64,000 bases of DNA from CAIWHR01 sp963741355 (lineage in GTDB: Bacteria; Pseudomonadota; Gammaproteobacteria; Burkholderiales; Casimicrobiaceae). The DNA is taken from NCBI GenBank assembly GCA_963741355.1, contig CAVUIG010000004.1:62001-126000 (forward strand), read 5' to 3'. A program made the translations under genes and the position numbers. The notes under the pieces were generated by a model that was given only the letters and a program-made list of their open reading frames with translations, had not been told where the DNA came from and made no database searches. Numbering within the stretch: position 1 is the stretch's first letter; each line of letters begins with the position of its first letter. This document shows positions 40,527 to 49,796 of the stretch, piece by piece.

Positions 40527-40877
40527 ATGAAAGTCAACCGACAATGCATGTCGATTCTTCGCCTCTCGATCGCGGCGACCCTGGTTTCATTGTCTGCAAA
40601 TGCGATGGCAGTGGATGCGGCTGCGGCTCAGGGGCTGGCACGCCAGAGCGGCTGCTTCACGTGCCACGCGATCGACAAGAACAAGGTGGCAACGTCGTGG
40701 ACGGCGATTGCGACCAAGCTCAAAGGCGACAAGGATGCGCAGGCCAAGCTCATCAAGCACCTGACCACGGGCCCGAAAGTCAAATCGCTGGATGGGCAGG
40801 AGATGGACCACCCGGTCATCAAGACGAAGGACCAGGACCAGATCAAGAATCTCGTGGACTGGATTCTCTCGTTGTAA
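40527..40877 (+). CDS. Periplasmic monoheme class I c-type cytochrome
   Basis: 116 residues from ATG 40527. Signal peptide ends A-M-A-V-D. It is a third copy of the domain duplicated in the gene before: A-R-Q-S-G-C-F-T-C-H, T-T-G-P-K-V-K, M-D-H-P-V-I-K-T and N-L-V-D-W-I-L-S-L. It has both a Met and the shared His in the distal region. Confidence 0.85.
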   Translation: MKVNRQCMSILRLSIAATLVSLSANAMAVDAAAAQGLARQSGCFTCHAIDKNKVATSWTAIATKLKGDKDAQAKLIKHLTTGPKVKSLDGQEMDHPVIKTKDQDQIKNLVDWILSL

Positions 40878-40989
40878 GGGTTGCAGGATGAGTAGGCTGC
40901 GCGGCCATGCAGAGAGCGGCGGAATAGGGCGTCACATTGCAGCGAGCGTGACCATGAATGCCAGATCGAACGATTGGAAGGGGCAGCGC

Positions 40990-41616
40990 ATGGCGGCGGC
41001 GACGAAGTCGGCAGTCGTCATCGCATCGATCGTCGCCGGAAGCTTGCTGGCGCCAGGCGTCGGGGCACAGCATGCGGACCGCTCGGGCAAGGAAGTCGTC
41101 GACTCGCTTTGCCTGTCGTGCCACGGTACCGGTGCCAATGGCGCGCCGAAAATCGGCGACAAGAAGGCCTGGGCCGCGCGCTCCGCGCAGGGATTGGGCA
41201 GCCTCACCCAGCATGCGCTGAACGGCATCCGGCAGATGCCGCCCCACGGCGGCAATCCCGGTCTCAGCGATACCGAGATCGAGCGCGCCATCATTTATAT
41301 GGTCAACCAATCGGGCGGCCACTGGACCGAGCCGATCAGCCGGACTTCGAAGACGCCGGATCGCACTGGCGAGGCGATCGTCAAGGCGCAGTGCGTGAAA
41401 TGCCACGAGACGGGTCGGAACGGCGCGCCGAAGATCGGCGACCGCGCCGCCTGGATTCCGCGCGTGAAGCAGGGCCTCGACGTCGTCGTGCGCTCTGCGA
41501 TCAAGGGCCACGGGGCGATGCCGCCGCGCGGCGGCATGGCCGATCTCACCGACGCCGAGATCAGGAGCGCGGTGATCTACATGATGAACTACGGCGTCGC
41601 GCCGGCGAAGCCGTGA
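40990..41616 (+). CDS. Diheme cytochrome c5-like protein
   Basis: 208 residues from ATG 40990, chosen because GGAAGGGG lies 7 bases upstream; 40954 is the alternative. Signal peptide ends G-V-G-A. Two c5-type domains, C-L-S-C-H-G-T-G-A-N-G-A-P-K-I-G and C-V-K-C-H-E-T-G-R-N-G-A-P, each with a Met-Pro-Pro distal motif (Q-M-P-P-H-G-G, A-M-P-P-R-G-G). Probable soluble electron carrier at the end of the cluster. Confidence 0.87.
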   Translation: MAAATKSAVVIASIVAGSLLAPGVGAQHADRSGKEVVDSLCLSCHGTGANGAPKIGDKKAWAARSAQGLGSLTQHALNGIRQMPPHGGNPGLSDTEIERAIIYMVNQSGGHWTEPISRTSKTPDRTGEAIVKAQCVKCHETGRNGAPKIGDRAAWIPRVKQGLDVVVRSAIKGHGAMPPRGGMADLTDAEIRSAVIYMMNYGVAPAKP

Positions 41617-41765
41617 CGCGCCGGTAGTCGGACGTCTGCAATTCGCCGGAGGCCATGGGCCATCCGGCTCCCGGGCGCGCGGCTACGGTTTGCGAATCAG
41701 CAGTGCCTCGACTTGCGGGGCGCTGCTGCGCTCCGCTGATGGTGCCGCAATCGACAGCGGGTTGT

Positions 41766-42242
41766 TCAGTCCTCGTCGCCGATCTGGGACTGCTGGTAAT
41801 TCGCGACGCCGACTTTTTCGATGAGTCCTAGCTGCGTCTCCAGCCAGTCGATGTGCTCTTCCTCGGACTCCATGATCTCGCGAAACAGGTCGCGGCTCAC
41901 GTAATCGCCGCAGGCTTCGCAATCCGCGATTGCGGTCTTGAGCGCCGGGTGCGCGGCGAGCTCGAGCTTCAGGTCGCAGCCGATCGCCTCCTTGACCTCT
42001 TCGCCGATCATCAGCTTGTGCAGGTTCTGCATGTTCGGCAGGCCTTCGAGAAATAGGATGCGCTCGATCAGTACCTCGGCATGCTTCATCTCGTCGATCG
42101 ACGCCTTGCGCTCGCGGTCGGCAAGCCGGTCGAATCCCCAGTTTGCGAACATCTTCGCGTGGAGGAAGTACTGGTCGATCGCCGTCAGCTCGTTGGTGAG
42201 CACGTTGTTGAGATGCTTGATGACCTTTTCGTTCCCCTTCAT
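41766..42242 (-). CDS. bfr: Bacterioferritin
   Basis: 158 residues from ATG 42240-42242, exactly the usual length. Ferroxidase residues Glu18, Glu51, His54 and the interdimer heme ligand Met52 are in place, as are E-S-E-E-E-H near 127. It stores iron as ferric mineral in a 24-mer. Its start overlaps the bfd stop, so the two are coupled. Confidence 0.95.
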   Translation of the reverse strand: MKGNEKVIKHLNNVLTNELTAIDQYFLHAKMFANWGFDRLADRERKASIDEMKHAEVLIERILFLEGLPNMQNLHKLMIGEEVKEAIGCDLKLELAAHPALKTAIADCEACGDYVSRDLFREIMESEEEHIDWLETQLGLIEKVGVANYQQSQIGDED

Positions 42243-42448
42243 GCCGTTCTCCCTGTCGACGCATTGCAATCACCGCACGACATCTTCGCCACCGTCTCCT
42301 GCAGCAGCGCATTCGCGCATTTCAGGCAGCTTCCGCAGCCGAGTCCGACACCGAGGGCGTGCGTGAGGTCCTCGGGCGAGCGCGCGCCCTCTTCGGCGGC
42401 GCGGATGATCTGGCGCTCCGTGATGGCGTTGCAAAGGCAGATATACAT
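42239..42448 (-). CDS. bfd: Bacterioferritin-associated ferredoxin
   Basis: 69 residues. 2Fe-2S ligands Cys4, Cys6, Cys38 and Cys41 are exactly placed (C-L-C and C-G-S-C). Bfd reduces the bacterioferritin core to release iron when iron is scarce. It precedes bfr and sits behind a Fur box. Confidence 0.95.
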   Translation of the reverse strand: MYICLCNAITERQIIRAAEEGARSPEDLTHALGVGLGCGSCLKCANALLQETVAKMSCGDCNASTGRTA

Positions 42449-42491
42449 GGCCGTCCGACGTCAGCGTGGCGAGCCTGCGCGTCAAGATAAT

Positions 42492-42510
42492 GCGAATGAT
42501 TCTCATTATC
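42492..42510 (-). promoter_or_regulatory. Fur box ahead of bfd-bfr
   Basis: GCGAATGATTCTCATTATC matches 15 of 19 positions of the Fur consensus. It lies about 45 bases ahead of the bfd ATG. This predicts repression by iron and induction when iron is scarce, as for E. coli bfd. Confidence 0.7.
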
Positions 42511-42737
42511 ACACAGTCGGGGAGCGATGCAACGGCCGGATCGCGGATTTCGAGAGAACCCTGCGCTAGGTCAATCGCCTCCCAACTGGCGCCTTCGCCG
42601 CTCGGTCCGGTGACGCCGGGATGCCGGGCGCCGGGAGGCAGGCCGGATATGAAAGGCGATGATGCCAGCAAAGTGAGTACTCGCTAACTCCCGGCGATGT
42701 CCGATGCCGCCCGGAACAGGCCGCGCCGCGACGTCGC

Positions 42738-44105
42738 TTACAGCGTGAACGTCATCTCGGAGAGCAGCACGCCGGGCAGCCGCATGCTCGCGAGCGCGCG
42801 CTCGTGGTAGCTGTCGGAGGCCAGCAGCAGCTCAGTCTCGGCGGTCAGCGCCTCCAGGTTCGCGCCCAGCATCCGGTAGATCGTGTCGTCGAAGCGCAGC
42901 ACGTCGATCGGCGCGACGATCTTTCCGTTCTCGACCCAGAACGTCGCGAAGCGCGTCATCCCGGTCATCCGTCCCGCCGGCCGGTCCGAGTAGTTGAGGT
43001 AGTGCAGGTTGCCGGCGTAGATGCCGGTTCCGAGGGCGGCCAGCGCGTCGGCGGCGGCGAGCGTCCCGCCCGCCATCGCGAGCGACTCCGGGCCTTCATG
43101 GCCGCTGGCGCCGTTGGCCTCGAGCGAGAACTCGCGCGCGGTGCGCGGCGAGCACAGCGCGCCCACGAGCCGGCCCGCCTCGATCAGCGGCACGCGCGCG
43201 GGGCGCGCAAAGCCTTCCGCCTGGAATCCGGGGGCGACGCCGTCGGCCGTGGCCTCGGTCATCGTCACGCGCGGATCGAGCGCGAGGCCGTCCGTGCCGT
43301 CGCCTCGCATCCGCGCGAGGCTGCTCTGCTTCGTCGCCAATGCGCGCGCGGAGAATCCGCCCCAGCACAGCATCGACCCGACCTCCTCGAACGCCGACGG
43401 CGTGAGGTAGACGCGGTAATTGCCCGGCGCAAGCGTCTTCGGCGGCTTCGCGATGTCGGAGAGCTGCGCGCGCGCCTCGTTCATCTTCGCCGCGAACGCG
43501 CCGGCGTCCCACGTGAAACCGGACAGCCCGGACTTCACCGCCTTGTCGGCGCGATGGTAGAGGCTCCACTGCAGGTTGAACGCCGTGGCTTCGTGCCAGT
43601 TGCGCTGGCCCAGCGAGTTGGCGAACCCGCGATAGATCGGGCCGCCGGCGTACAGGCCGACGAGATCGAGGCCATCGGCATCGGCCAGAACCGTCGCGAC
43701 GATCTCCTCGGCGTCGGCGAGCGGCCCGCCGCGCACGGCGCGCGAGGATTGCGGCACCGTGGCGATGAGCAGATGCGGATCATCGGCCAGCTCGGGCAGC
43801 GTCGTGCGGATCTCGCCGACCGCCGCGGCGATCCGCTCGCGATCGGCGGCGAGCTCGCCGGACAGCGAAAGCTGCCGTGTGGCCTGACGCGCGCCGCTGA
43901 CGAGGCCCACGTCGAGGTAGCGCTGGACGACGCTGCCGGGCTGGCGGACCTTGCCGCGGTTCATCCGCACGAAATCGGTCGATTCGGCGGCGAGCCAGGC
44001 GAGACCGGTTTCGCCGGCGTGCACCATGCCGTCGAGCGCGTCGGCGAGCTCGTGGAAGTAGGCCTCCATCGTGGCGGGGAGGGTGCCGGTTTCGCGGGGG
44101 ACCAT
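42738..44105 (-). CDS. pmbA: TldD/PmbA family protein, PmbA (TldE) partner
   Basis: 455 residues from ATG 44103-44105 (GGAG 8 bases upstream). It has the family end R-M-T-G-M-T-R-F and a long Ala-rich body but lacks the HExxxH zinc motif. It pairs with TldD to form a protease that degrades unfolded or CcdA-like peptides and matures microcins. The intact TldD gene is directly upstream. Confidence 0.88.
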   Translation of the reverse strand: MVPRETGTLPATMEAYFHELADALDGMVHAGETGLAWLAAESTDFVRMNRGKVRQPGSVVQRYLDVGLVSGARQATRQLSLSGELAADRERIAAAVGEIRTTLPELADDPHLLIATVPQSSRAVRGGPLADAEEIVATVLADADGLDLVGLYAGGPIYRGFANSLGQRNWHEATAFNLQWSLYHRADKAVKSGLSGFTWDAGAFAAKMNEARAQLSDIAKPPKTLAPGNYRVYLTPSAFEEVGSMLCWGGFSARALATKQSSLARMRGDGTDGLALDPRVTMTEATADGVAPGFQAEGFARPARVPLIEAGRLVGALCSPRTAREFSLEANGASGHEGPESLAMAGGTLAAADALAALGTGIYAGNLHYLNYSDRPAGRMTGMTRFATFWVENGKIVAPIDVLRFDDTIYRMLGANLEALTAETELLLASDSYHERALASMRLPGVLLSEMTFTL

Positions 44106-44155
44106 CACGCTGCTCCTTGTCGAATGTGTCGTCGGGACGGCCGGCGTCTTGCGGA

Positions 44156-45598
44156 TCATTGGTCGCCCCCGAACACGGCGACGTCGCGGAACACGCAGGC
44201 GGGCGACGCGTGACCCACGCGGATCACCTGCGACGGCTCGCCCTTGCCGCAGTACGGCGTGCCCAGCACCTGCATCGTCCCCGCGTTGCCGACCATCGCG
44301 AGGCTGCGCCAGAAATTCGCGCTGATGCCGCGGTAATTGGGATTCTTGACGACGGCGCCGAGCTCGCCGTTCTCGATGAGGCGCCCGCGCTCGCAGCCGA
44401 ACTGGAACTTGTTGCGCGAGTCGTCGATCGACCACGAGCTGTTGGTCTCCATCATCACGCCGTGCTCGATGCCGGCGATCATGTCGGCGAGCGATGCGTC
44501 GCCGGGCTCGAGGTTGAGGTTCGCCATCCGGTCGATCGGCGGGCGGTTCCAGCCGTCGGCCCGCGCGTTCGACGTGCCGGGAAGCCCGGCGCGCGCCTGC
44601 GAGATCGCTCCGCCCAGCGGCCGCTCGAGAATTCCGTTGCGGATGAGGTGGACCTTCTCGGCCTTCGTGCCGTCGTCGTCCCAGCCGTAGGTCGCGAGCT
44701 CCTCGCTGCGCGTCGGGTCGAACACGACGTTGAGGAGATCGGACCCGTACCGGTACGTGCCGAACATCTCCGGCGTGACGAAGCTCGTGCCCGCGAAGTT
44801 GCGCTCGTCGCCGAGGATGCGGTCGAGCTCCAGCGGATGGCCGATCGACTCGTGGATCTGCAGGATCATCTGGTCGGCCGTCAGCAGCACGTCCATCGAC
44901 CCGCTCGGGCAGTTGGGCGCGCAGACGAGCTCGAGCACTTCCTCGGCGATGCGGCGCCCGGCACCCTCGAAGCCGAAGCGCGAGAGAATCTCGTCGCCGC
45001 CCTGCTGGCAGATGCCGCGGTAGCCGTTGAGCGAGCGCGTCTGCGTGTCGCCGTTCGCGTGCGCGGTCACCGCCATGCCCGGGAAGAGGAAGCGATACCG
45101 CTGCGTGACGTCGCCGCCTTCGCTGGTGACGAGGCGATGCGTCGCCGTGCGCGTCTCGAGGTAGGCCTCCCAGTCGACGATCCGCGGGTCGATGCCGGCC
45201 TGCCGGGACTCGCGCATCAGGAGCTCGAACCACTCGCGGCGCGAGCGCATCGGCGAAGTCAGCGACGGCGACGCGTACTCGCCGCGTGCGGCGGGCCGTG
45301 GCAGCGTGCGCGAATCGAACAGCGCATGGCGCGCCGTCGCGCGCGCCCACTCGGCCGCGCGCTCGAGCGCCGCCTTGATGCCGGCGGGCGACGTGTCGCC
45401 GGTCGCCGCGTAGCCGTAGCCGCCGTCGGCGTAGACGGTGGCCATCGCACCGCGGTCGGCGCAGGCGAACGGCGGGAGCGCGACGTTCTTGCGGACGGTG
45501 AAGGTCTCGCCCGTTTCCTCGACAATGCGCAGCGACCAGAAGTCGACGCCGGCGGGCTTGGACAGGTCGGAGAGATTGATGCGGTCGGCGTCGGGCAT
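44156..45598 (-). CDS. tldD: Metalloprotease TldD
   Basis: 480 residues. The zinc motif His249-Glu250-x3-His254 (H-E-S-I-G-H) is present, followed by the family segment P-L-E-L-D-R-I-L-G-D-E. TldD is the catalytic half of the TldD-PmbA protease. The pmbA gene follows 50 bases later on the same strand. Confidence 0.92.
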   Translation of the reverse strand: MPDADRINLSDLSKPAGVDFWSLRIVEETGETFTVRKNVALPPFACADRGAMATVYADGGYGYAATGDTSPAGIKAALERAAEWARATARHALFDSRTLPRPAARGEYASPSLTSPMRSRREWFELLMRESRQAGIDPRIVDWEAYLETRTATHRLVTSEGGDVTQRYRFLFPGMAVTAHANGDTQTRSLNGYRGICQQGGDEILSRFGFEGAGRRIAEEVLELVCAPNCPSGSMDVLLTADQMILQIHESIGHPLELDRILGDERNFAGTSFVTPEMFGTYRYGSDLLNVVFDPTRSEELATYGWDDDGTKAEKVHLIRNGILERPLGGAISQARAGLPGTSNARADGWNRPPIDRMANLNLEPGDASLADMIAGIEHGVMMETNSSWSIDDSRNKFQFGCERGRLIENGELGAVVKNPNYRGISANFWRSLAMVGNAGTMQVLGTPYCGKGEPSQVIRVGHASPACVFRDVAVFGGDQ

Positions 45599-45751
45599 TT
45601 GGGTGTCGTGTCCGATGAGGCGCCCGGCGCCGGGATGGCCGGCGCAGGCGCGGAAAAAGGGCGGATTATCGCTTGAAAGGCCGGTTCCCGGCTACCTGCC
45701 CGACCCTCGGAACACGATTCCGGATCGGCGGGGACGCGTCGATCCGCGACG

Positions 45752-47246
45752 TCAAGGCTCCGGCGCCGCGGGCGCGTCGAGCAGGTCGCCGAGGTAGGCT
45801 CGCAGCGGCTCGACCTGACGCGCGTAGTGTCGCCAGCGTCCCGACGAGCGCTGGTAGAGCGGCTCGCGCACTTGCCAGACGCTCGCCGTCTTGACCGCGT
45901 TGGAGACGCGGTGAAAGTCCAGGCAGCCGTCTTCCCAATCGAGTCCGCAGAAAGCGAGCAGCCGCTCGATCGCCGGGCCGGGGCCGCGCACGAAAGTGTC
46001 GTAGTCGAAGTCGAGGATGTCGGCGCCGTACAGCGATTTCCAGTGCGCCATGAGGCGCCGGTACTGCCGGTAGTAATGCGCCGTGTCCATCAGGTCGAGC
46101 GCGTATCCCATCGCGTGGTCGAGATGGAGGAAATGCACCGACAGGCAGGTGTCGAGCGGGTCGCGCGTCGTGTGGACGATCTTCGCGTCGGGGAAGAGGC
46201 TCTTGATGAGCCCGACGTAGAGGAAATTGTCCGGCCGCTTGTCGGTGACGTTGCGCGCTCCGGGGAAGAGCCGCGCGAGGCCCGCGGAATAATTCGCCGC
46301 GAGCTCCTCGAGTTGCCCGGACGTCACCTGCGCCATCCGTTCGGGGAACGGCGCCAGCACCGTGCGCGCGAGCTCCGGCACGAAGTCGATCTCGCCGCCG
46401 GCGGTCACTTGCGAATGGCCGGCCAGCACCTGCTCGGTCAAGGTCGAGCCCGATCGGAACATTCCGCAGATGAAGATCGGACGCACGCCTTGCGCCGGGC
46501 GGTCGCTTCCCGGCAACGCACGTGGAAAGGCCGCGATCAGCCGGTCGACGAGAAGCTCCTGCTGCCGGCGGTCATAGAGCACCGCGCCTGCGGGGGCGCA
46601 GGCGCGGCTCGCCCGGTTGGCGGCGGCATAGGCGTCGAACGCGGCGTCGTAGGCGCCGCACGCATCGAGCGCCCTGCCGAGCGCGAAGCCGAGCGCCGCG
46701 CGCTCCGGCGCGCTCGCGCGAGGATCGGCGAGCGCGTGCCGCAGCCGGACGATCAGCGGATCCTCGGGTCCTGCCACAACCGCGAGATCCGCGTAGCGCG
46801 CGAGCGCTTCGTAAGCGCCGGGATCGATCGCGAGGATTCTCTCGGTACAGCGCGGTCGCCTCGTCCCGCCTCCCGAGATCCGAGTGGAGGTTGGCGAGAT
46901 TGGCGAGCGCGGGGACGTAGACCGGATTGAGCGCGAGAGCGGTCTCGAGCTCGCGCGCCGCCGCGTCGTCCCGGCGCAGGCAATCCGAATAGATCACGCC
47001 GCGGTTGAGGTGAACTTCCTCGGGGCGGCTCACGTTCCGGTCGAGCGCCTGCTGATACGACGCGAGCGCGGCGTCGAAGCGCCGCAGCATGCGCTGCAGG
47101 CGGGCGAGGTTGTACCAGCTGTCAGGAAGCTCGGGCCAGCGCGCGAGGAGGCGCTCGTAGGCGCCGGCGGCTTCCGCGAGACGGCCGGCTCGCTCGTGCT
47201 CGTTCGCCTCGCGCAGCATCGAATGATGGTCCGGCGCCGTCGTCAC
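45752..47246 (-). CDS. TPR-containing sulfotransferase (frameshifted)
   Basis: About 498 residues. The first 200 residues hold TPR repeats (W-Y-N-L-A-R-L, N-R-G-V-I-Y-S-D, L-A-N-L-A-N-L-H-S-D-L-G). The sulfotransferase domain follows with the PAPS loop F-I-C-G-M-F-R-S-G-S-T-L and the 3'-phosphate segment T-T-R-D-P-L-D-T-C-L-S. One extra A near 46840 splits it. It transfers sulfate to a tyrosine, sugar or lipid; no target can be named. The region around it is rich in TPR and modifying enzymes. Confidence 0.82.
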
Positions 47247-47396
47247 GGGTGAACTTCCGCCGGTGGTACTTGTGAGTCAGGTTCCGGGGTCGCGGAAATC
47301 GCCATTTCCCGGGAACCGTGCAACGGCGCCGGGACGACACGACGCTCCAAACCGCCACGCCGCACGGCCGGAAGTCGAATTACTGATTTGCCGGCA

Positions 47397-48548
47397 CTAC
47401 TGGAGCCGGGTCGATCTGATCCGCTCGAGCTTCGCGGCGTACAGGTCGCGATCGTTACGGGTGGTCGCATATTCCTTTGCGAGGGTGAGCTCCTTGCGCG
47501 CTCGATCGACGTTGCCAAGGTTCAGGTAGGCGATCCCGAGCCAGTACCTGAATTCGTGGTAATAGGGCGCGCGAACGATTTCCCTGGCGAAGAGGTCCCT
47601 TGCCGCTTCCGAGATTTCCGTCGCGCAGCGCCTGCATGCCCCGGTTGAAATAGCTGAAGGGCGGATTCGGCTCCAACTGCTCGAGCCTGGCGGCCAGGAC
47701 CGTCGCTTCCGCGGTGCGCCCCATGTCGTCGAGAAGGCGCACGAGGTTCGACATGGCACGGGTGTTCGCGGGCTCGCGCTCGAGGACGTAGGCAAATGCC
47801 TTCTCCGCCTCCGCGAGATTGCCGTGGTGGTGGTAGATGATCCCGAGCGTGTTGTAGGCGCTCAGGAATCGCGGGTCCTGCCCGATCGCCGCGCGTGCCC
47901 ACCAGTAGGCGTCGTCGAGTCGCCCCTGGACGAACGCTTCGGCGGCCCGATTGTTCATGAACATCGCGACAATGGATTCTTCGGCGACGACCCGTGTGCT
48001 GCAGGCCGCCGACTTCCTCGGGCGGGAGGAAATCGATGGTCATCAGGTCGTTGCGGCGCGCCCGGCCCGACGTCAATCAGCTTTTCGCCGAGATTCAGGT
48101 TGACGTGCCCGATGAAGAACTGGACGTTGCCGCTCTGGCTCACGGTCTCGTCGGCGTACGCGCTCTGGTAACGAACCGGAATGTCGAGCGCCTTTGCGAA
48201 GGCGGCGGTCATGATGACCAGCGACAGGCAGTTGCCGGAACGCGCGGCGTATGCCTGCGCCGCGTTGCGGGTCAGCACCGAGTCGTATTCGAGCTTCAGT
48301 TGACCGCTTTTCGTAATGGCGTCGATCAACGCCTGCCGGGAGCCCTTGCGGCCAACGTTCGGGGCGATCGCCCCGTCGATGTACTGCTTCATCTCGGTGC
48401 TGAGGGCAAACACGTCTTCGGCGCGGATGCGCTCCGAAGGCGCGGCGAACAGGCGATCGTCGACCAGGGCGTCGGGCGGACGCGGCCCGGGCGCGGTTGC
48501 GCATCCGGCCAGAAGCAAGCACCACATTGAGACTGCCCGGATTCTCAT
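47397..48548 (-). CDS. Transglutaminase-like TPR lipoprotein (three frameshifts)
   Basis: About 383 residues. Lipobox L-L-A-G-C near residue 16. A transglutaminase-like core has the Cys segment A-R-S-G-N-C-L-S-L-V-I-M, then F-I-G-H-V-N-L (His) and I-D-F-L-P-P (Asp). After frame changes near 48065, 47975 and 47605 come TPR units with Y-N-T-L-G-I-I-Y-H-H-H-G and Y-W-L-G-I-A-Y-L-N-L-G. Net length is a multiple of three, consistent with three +1 bases. Likely anchored in the outer membrane or periplasm. Function unknown. Confidence 0.65.
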
Positions 48549-48563
48549 CTGGCGTCTCCTTTC

Positions 48564-48707
48564 CTATCCGGGCGGCAGCGCAGCCGGAGCAATATCGTGC
48601 CGGCCTCGGGAGCGAAATACGAAGAACACGCCGAAGCCGTTCGCGCAACCATCCTGGTCAACCGCCAGCCGCATCGCATGGGGCAGCCGATAGCTCGCCG
48701 CCACCAT
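48564..48707 (-). CDS. Possible small ORF
   Basis: 47 residues from ATG 48705-48707 to 48564 in the gap between the GNAT gene (48797) and the lipoprotein (48548). Third codon positions are G+C rich, as in genes around it, and the sequence G-F-G-V-F-F-V-F-R-S-R-G looks protein-like, but I see no family and no clear ribosome site. It may be the remnant of a broken gene or chance. Confidence 0.2.
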   Translation of the reverse strand: MVAASYRLPHAMRLAVDQDGCANGFGVFFVFRSRGRHDIAPAALPPG

Positions 48708-48796
48708 GCCGCAATCTGATTCTACGACCAAAGCGCGACCCGCAACCAAGGAATACCGTTGTGGTCGGCAACGGGCCGTCGCGGGTTCCGGTCGGG

Positions 48797-49354
48797 TCAA
48801 CCCTCCGCGGATCCGGAAGAGGCCATGGCATCTCCGGCACCAGGGTCGGAAGGCGTGCCGACGCAAAGGGAGGCAAGCGCCGGTCCAACGACCCGGACGA
48901 TCCGCCAATCGGGCAAGACGATTGCTCCCAATCCCCGATAGAACTCGATCGCCGAAGCGTTCCAGTCAAGAACCGTCCATTCGAAGCGACCGCAGCCGCG
49001 TTCCACGGCAATTTGCGCAAGGGTCCGGAGCAGCGCTTTCGCGCAGCCCTGGCGGCGATACTCGGGGCGGACGAAAAGGTCCTCGAGCCAGAGTCCGCGG
49101 CGCCCGACGAACGTCGAGAAATTGTGGAAAAACAGTGCGAAAGCGGCGGGTTCGGTGCCATTCCACGCGATCAGCACCTCGGCCGCCGGCTCGGGGCCGA
49201 ACAGGGCGGCGTCGATATCCGATTCTGTTGCAACGCACAAATGCGCGAGCCGCTCGTAATCGGCAAGGGCGCGGATCATCATCACGATCGCGCCGAGGTC
49301 CGTTCGTCCTGCGGACCGGATATCGAATGCCGGAGCTGTGCACGACACGCTCAT
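48797..49354 (-). CDS. GNAT family N-acetyltransferase
   Basis: 185 residues. The acetyl-CoA loop reads V-R-P-E-Y-R-R-Q-G-C-A-K-A-L-L, followed by W-T-V-L-D-W-N-A-S-A-I-E-F-Y. Residues 22-35 (A-I-V-M-M-I-R-A-L-A-D-Y-E) match the SSAT/diamine or aminoacyl-type GNATs. Substrate is not clear. The Gly/Ser-rich tail after 165 may be read-through of the true end. Confidence 0.82.
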   Translation of the reverse strand: MSVSCTAPAFDIRSAGRTDLGAIVMMIRALADYERLAHLCVATESDIDAALFGPEPAAEVLIAWNGTEPAAFALFFHNFSTFVGRRGLWLEDLFVRPEYRRQGCAKALLRTLAQIAVERGCGRFEWTVLDWNASAIEFYRGLGAIVLPDWRIVRVVGPALASLCVGTPSDPGAGDAMASSGSAEG

Positions 49355-49796
49355 CCCTTCCTTCTATTGGGCTTCCCGCGACTGAAATTGGCGTCGCTGT
49401 GCCTGCTCGATCGCGTGTGCACCGGTCTCATTGCCGACGACGCTTCCCGCGCAAACGCGGGAGCGGAGCACCCCCGCGTCCCGGACTCAGCGATCGCGCG
49501 CACTCCCTTGGTCCGGTTCGACCGATCTCGCCGTTGGTTTGCTGCATTGCAACATCCCCCAAACGCGTGATTTCGATGCCCGATTTCCGCCTCCCGGGCA
49601 CAAGACAAGTTGTGCGGCGCACATTCAAATGCGTCGCAAAATTGCAACAAGTCGCGGCCCGACATTCTAACCGCGGCGCATTTTCATTGCCCCGGGATTT
49701 CATCTCGGGGTAACGTGCAGGCGTTTGCGGTTTTCGGGAACGCGAATCACTCTCGTTTTCGTCGCCGCATGGTTATTCTACTTGGGGGATTTCGCT
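49355..49796. other. Divergent intergenic region, no gene
   Basis: About 440 bases between the GNAT gene (minus) and the TonB-dependent receptor (plus). Two hairpins: 7-bp arms with loop CAAA (49445-49462), and CCCCG/CGGGG (49690-49710). No -35/-10 pair stands out. A single TTGTGCGGCGC (49610-49620) resembles the PhaR sites, but I give it no weight. Confidence 0.4.

Noticed and set aside
49610..49620. Single PhaR-like element ahead of the TonB receptor
   Set aside because: One partial match, no promoter overlap and no PHA link, so chance is likely.
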